Below are positions 33,436-35,413 of a DNA stretch of 35,413 nucleotides, piece after piece. Position 1 is the stretch's first letter, and the number at the start of each line of letters is the position of its first letter. The notes beneath the pieces were generated by a model. That model worked only from the letters and a program-made list of their open reading frames with translations, did not search any database and was not told the origin of the DNA. Source of the stretch: Moorena sp. SIO3H5. GTDB lineage: Bacteria; Cyanobacteriota; Cyanobacteriia; Cyanobacteriales; Coleofasciculaceae. The stretch is from assembly GCF_010692395.1 (NCBI RefSeq), contig NZ_JAAHHS010000041.1:1-35413 (forward strand). The letters are read 5' to 3'. The position numbers and the translations under genes are program-made.

Positions 33436-33967
33436 AATTTTTCCTTGCAGGCTTTTGCAGTTAGTTCATCAGTGAGGGTTTTCTGACGAAGAGGGTGTCA
33501 GTGTATGGTAATCCAGGAAGGGGCAAAGGTAAAGCTAGAATAGTCAAGTACCCTTAGCCGAATTCCTATTTCCCCTTACCTTTTCTAGCTATAATTCAAG
33601 CTATTTGCACAGCACACCTTAGCACAAGAGTCACACTAAAAATCACCAACGATCTCACCTGGATTGTTACTGGTTAGAGGTGATTAACTGACTGAATTCC
33701 TCTGTTGTTCTAGGGTGTGTCGATTATACAAAGTAGCTCAAGTCTACCAGTATAGTTCCTAAATCTGAAACTGTACTGGCTGATACCAAGTACTTCTTAT
33801 TCCTATGATTCCCAAAAGCTTAGCAATATTCACCTGAATGTCTTGTAAGTTACACCACCAAATCATGTGATTTTGGTCACATCCTTGGCAGTGGTACCAG
33901 AGGAACACTACCCCTGACATAGATTCCCCCTCGGAGGTATGATCAACAGAAACCAGAGTAATGACCA
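33436..33967. other. 532-bp gap between divergent MBL and proB genes
   Basis: No repeat clusters are seen. A minus-strand frame (33759-33968) encodes a short Cys-containing peptide with YHCQGCDQ, but it has no recognisable family and overlaps the proB start; I do not accept it as a gene. ATGACCA occurs twice at 33961-33973, the second copy being the proB start. Confidence 0.5.
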
Positions 33968-35083
33968 ATGACCAATCAAAAGATAGTTGTCAAAGTCGGC
34001 ACATCTAGTTTAACCCAACCAGCAACAGGTCAGCTGGCCCTATCCACTATTGCCGCCCTAGTGGAAACACTGACTCGGCTGCGTTCTGAAGGTCATCAAG
34101 TGGTACTGGTTACCTCTGGCGCTGTGGGGATTGGGTGTGGGCGACTGGGGTTAACATCACGACCGAATACACTCGCTCTCAAACAAGCGATCGCAGCAGT
34201 TGGTCAAGGAAGGCTGATGCGGATATATGATGACTTATTTAACAACCTCAACCAACCTATTGCTCAGATTCTCCTCAGCCGTCGAGATTTTGTTCAGCGT
34301 AGTTGCTATGTTAATGCCTATGCTACCTTTCGGGAGCTACTCCAGCTGGGGGTGATCCCAGTGGTGAATGAAAATGATACTGTAGCTGTAGATGAACTTA
34401 AATTTGGTGATAACGATACCCTTAGCGCCCTAGTAGCTAGTTTGATTGAATCCGATTGGTTGTTTTTACTAACTGATGTGGATAGACTTTACTCAGCAGA
34501 CCCCCGTAAGGTACCGGATGCTGAACCAATTATTTCAATCAACAGCATTGAGGAATTAGCTGAACTAGAGGTACAAGCTGATGACTCAGGCTCTGGTTGG
34601 GGCACTGGTGGGATGGTAACCAAAGTTGCTGCTGCCCGAATTGCTACCAATGCTGGGGTCAGAACTGTAATCACTGAAGGACGACGTCCAGATAACATTG
34701 AAAGAATTTTACAGGGAGAATCCCTGGGCACCCAGTTTGCCCCCCAAGCTCAAACCAATAAAGCCCGCAAGCACTGGATTGCTTACAGTTTAGTGCCGGT
34801 AGGGAAACTTTATATTGATAATGGAGCGGTCAAGGCAATTTCCGATGGGGGCAAATCTCTATTAGCGGCTGGTATTACTCGCATAGAAGGGGATTTCCGC
34901 TCATCAGATGCCGTAGAGCTATGTGACAGCAATGGCATGGAAATTGCTAGGGGACTGGTGAACTACAACAGTAATGAATTACATAAGATTCGAGGGCATC
35001 AATCCGAACAAATCCTGACTATTTTGGGTTACAAGGGGGCAGAAACTGTGGTTCATCGGGATAATTTGGTCCTGATGAATTAG
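33968..35083 (+). CDS. proB: Glutamate 5-kinase
   Basis: ProB phosphorylates L-glutamate with ATP, the first step of proline synthesis, and is usually feedback-inhibited by proline. The 371-residue protein is full length. The amino acid kinase domain shows [41 protein letters not shown], and [13 protein letters not shown] domain follows from about 285 ([18 protein letters not shown]). The ATG start matches the family N-terminus. Downstream are repeats and then, convergent, the tail of a ProX-like osmoprotectant-binding protein. Confidence 0.95.
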   Translation: MTNQKIVVKVGTSSLTQPATGQLALSTIAALVETLTRLRSEGHQVVLVTSGAVGIGCGRLGLTSRPNTLALKQAIAAVGQGRLMRIYDDLFNNLNQPIAQILLSRRDFVQRSCYVNAYATFRELLQLGVIPVVNENDTVAVDELKFGDNDTLSALVASLIESDWLFLLTDVDRLYSADPRKVPDAEPIISINSIEELAELEVQADDSGSGWGTGGMVTKVAAARIATNAGVRTVITEGRRPDNIERILQGESLGTQFAPQAQTNKARKHWIAYSLVPVGKLYIDNGAVKAISDGGKSLLAAGITRIEGDFRSSDAVELCDSNGMEIARGLVNYNSNELHKIRGHQSEQILTILGYKGAETVVHRDNLVLMN

Positions 35084-35185
35084 GGAGTAGGGAGTAGGGA
35101 GTAGGGAGTAGGGAGTCGGCAGTCGGCAGTTGGGAGTCGGGAATCGGGAGTCGGGAATCGGGAATCGGGAATCGGGAATCGGGAA
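35082..35185. repeat. GGGAGTA and GGGAATC heptamer arrays
   Basis: Directly after the proB stop run about five TAGGGAG units, then GTCGGCA units, then about six GGGAATC/GGGAGTC units. The tail GGAAAAAATCTTGTGTACCT is close to one at 7699 onward, so the array and flank were copied together. The minus-strand frame 35019-35282 is a translation of this array. Confidence 0.85.
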
Positions 35186-35245
35186 AAAATCTTGTGTACC
35201 TGATAGCTCTGATCAAGGTGATATAGTGGTTTTTTGAGGATAGTT

Positions 35246-35413
35246 TTAATTCGTGGCTGCCTCTTTGGCTGACTCTACCCAACTATCAAAGAGTTCTTGA
35301 TTTTTAGTTACCCATTCTTCCGCATGGCGGCGAATATCTTTTGGGCTACTTTCACCATCTTTTACCAGTTTTTGTTGAGCATTCACATCCCCAATAGGAA
35401 TCGTCATCAACTC
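35246..35413 (-). CDS. ProX-like glycine betaine/proline ABC binding protein, C-terminal part
   Basis: This is a partial gene entering from beyond the right edge; 55 residues and a TAA stop (35246-35248) are seen. The translation includes MTIPIGDVNAQQKLVKDGE and HAEEWVTKNQELFDSWVESA. This matches the C-terminus of ProX/OpuAC-family proteins (E. coli ProX has DINAQN, HDGK, then H.DGWI..HQQQFDGWV). Such proteins capture glycine betaine or related solutes for a ProVW-type importer, whose other genes would lie off the edge. Confidence 0.8.
   Translation of the reverse strand, partial: ELMTIPIGDVNAQQKLVKDGESSPKDIRRHAEEWVTKNQELFDSWVESAKEAATN

Noticed and set aside
33759..33968. Minus-strand frame with a CQGC motif, considered as a small zinc protein
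   Set aside because: No second convincing Cys pair, no recognisable family, and it overlaps the proB start on the other strand.
35019..35282. 87-residue frame
   Set aside because: Mostly a translation of GGGAATC/TAGGGAG heptamers; the real gene here is the ProX tail in another minus frame.

Overview
The window looks like chromosome from a filamentous, non-unicellular cyanobacterium, most likely a large repeat-rich marine form of the Moorena/Moorea or Coleofasciculus type. This is inferred from gene content: a FraC-FraD filament-integrity pair, a PedR-type small LuxR regulator, a GUN4-domain protein, a DUF3084 coiled-coil protein, GCGATCGC (HIP1) octamers, and many 7-9 bp short tandem repeats in the gaps between genes. 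The first ~33 bases closely resemble an Illumina adapter, so position 1 is probably an assembly edge and not genome.

Layout. 1-1959: adapter-like end, then fraD and fraC on the minus strand, with a cluster of GTTGACAC direct and inverted motifs upstream. 2000-4056: repeats and a GUN4-domain gene. 4057-7461: DUF3084 coiled-coil protein, a small conserved protein, an IS200/IS605-like derivative without a transposase, and an atypical SDR. 7462-11311: a MidA-type methyltransferase and a class-C beta-lactamase-fold serine hydrolase separated by repeats. 11509-15145: pedR, a DUF4342 protein, trpB, and an RNase D-like exonuclease. 15255-18641: a 1128-residue hybrid (7TM sensor, histidine kinase, receiver, class III cyclase). 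18642-19979: repeats around one small conserved gene.

19980-23939 is the least ordinary part. A calcineurin-like phosphoesterase ends just after an A9 run, and a TPR segment without its own start continues in the -1 frame. Next comes a von Willebrand A protein whose N-terminus carries a transposase-type helix-turn-helix. This is my best candidate for an undescribed system, possibly an effector plus vWA scaffold. 23940-26325 holds two decayed Uma2 nuclease tails in related duplicated segments, and between them a gene made of six near-identical 159-bp calcium-motif repeats.

26326-30444 is a complete sugar-type (CUT1/MalK-like) ABC importer operon on the minus strand. Upstream of it is a 56-residue ORF resembling the N-terminus of the 277-residue membrane/coiled-coil protein at 31295-32128. 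The window closes with an MBL-fold hydrolase, proB, and the C-terminal tail of a ProX-like glycine betaine binding protein. The proB/proX pairing suggests, but does not prove, an osmoprotection theme.
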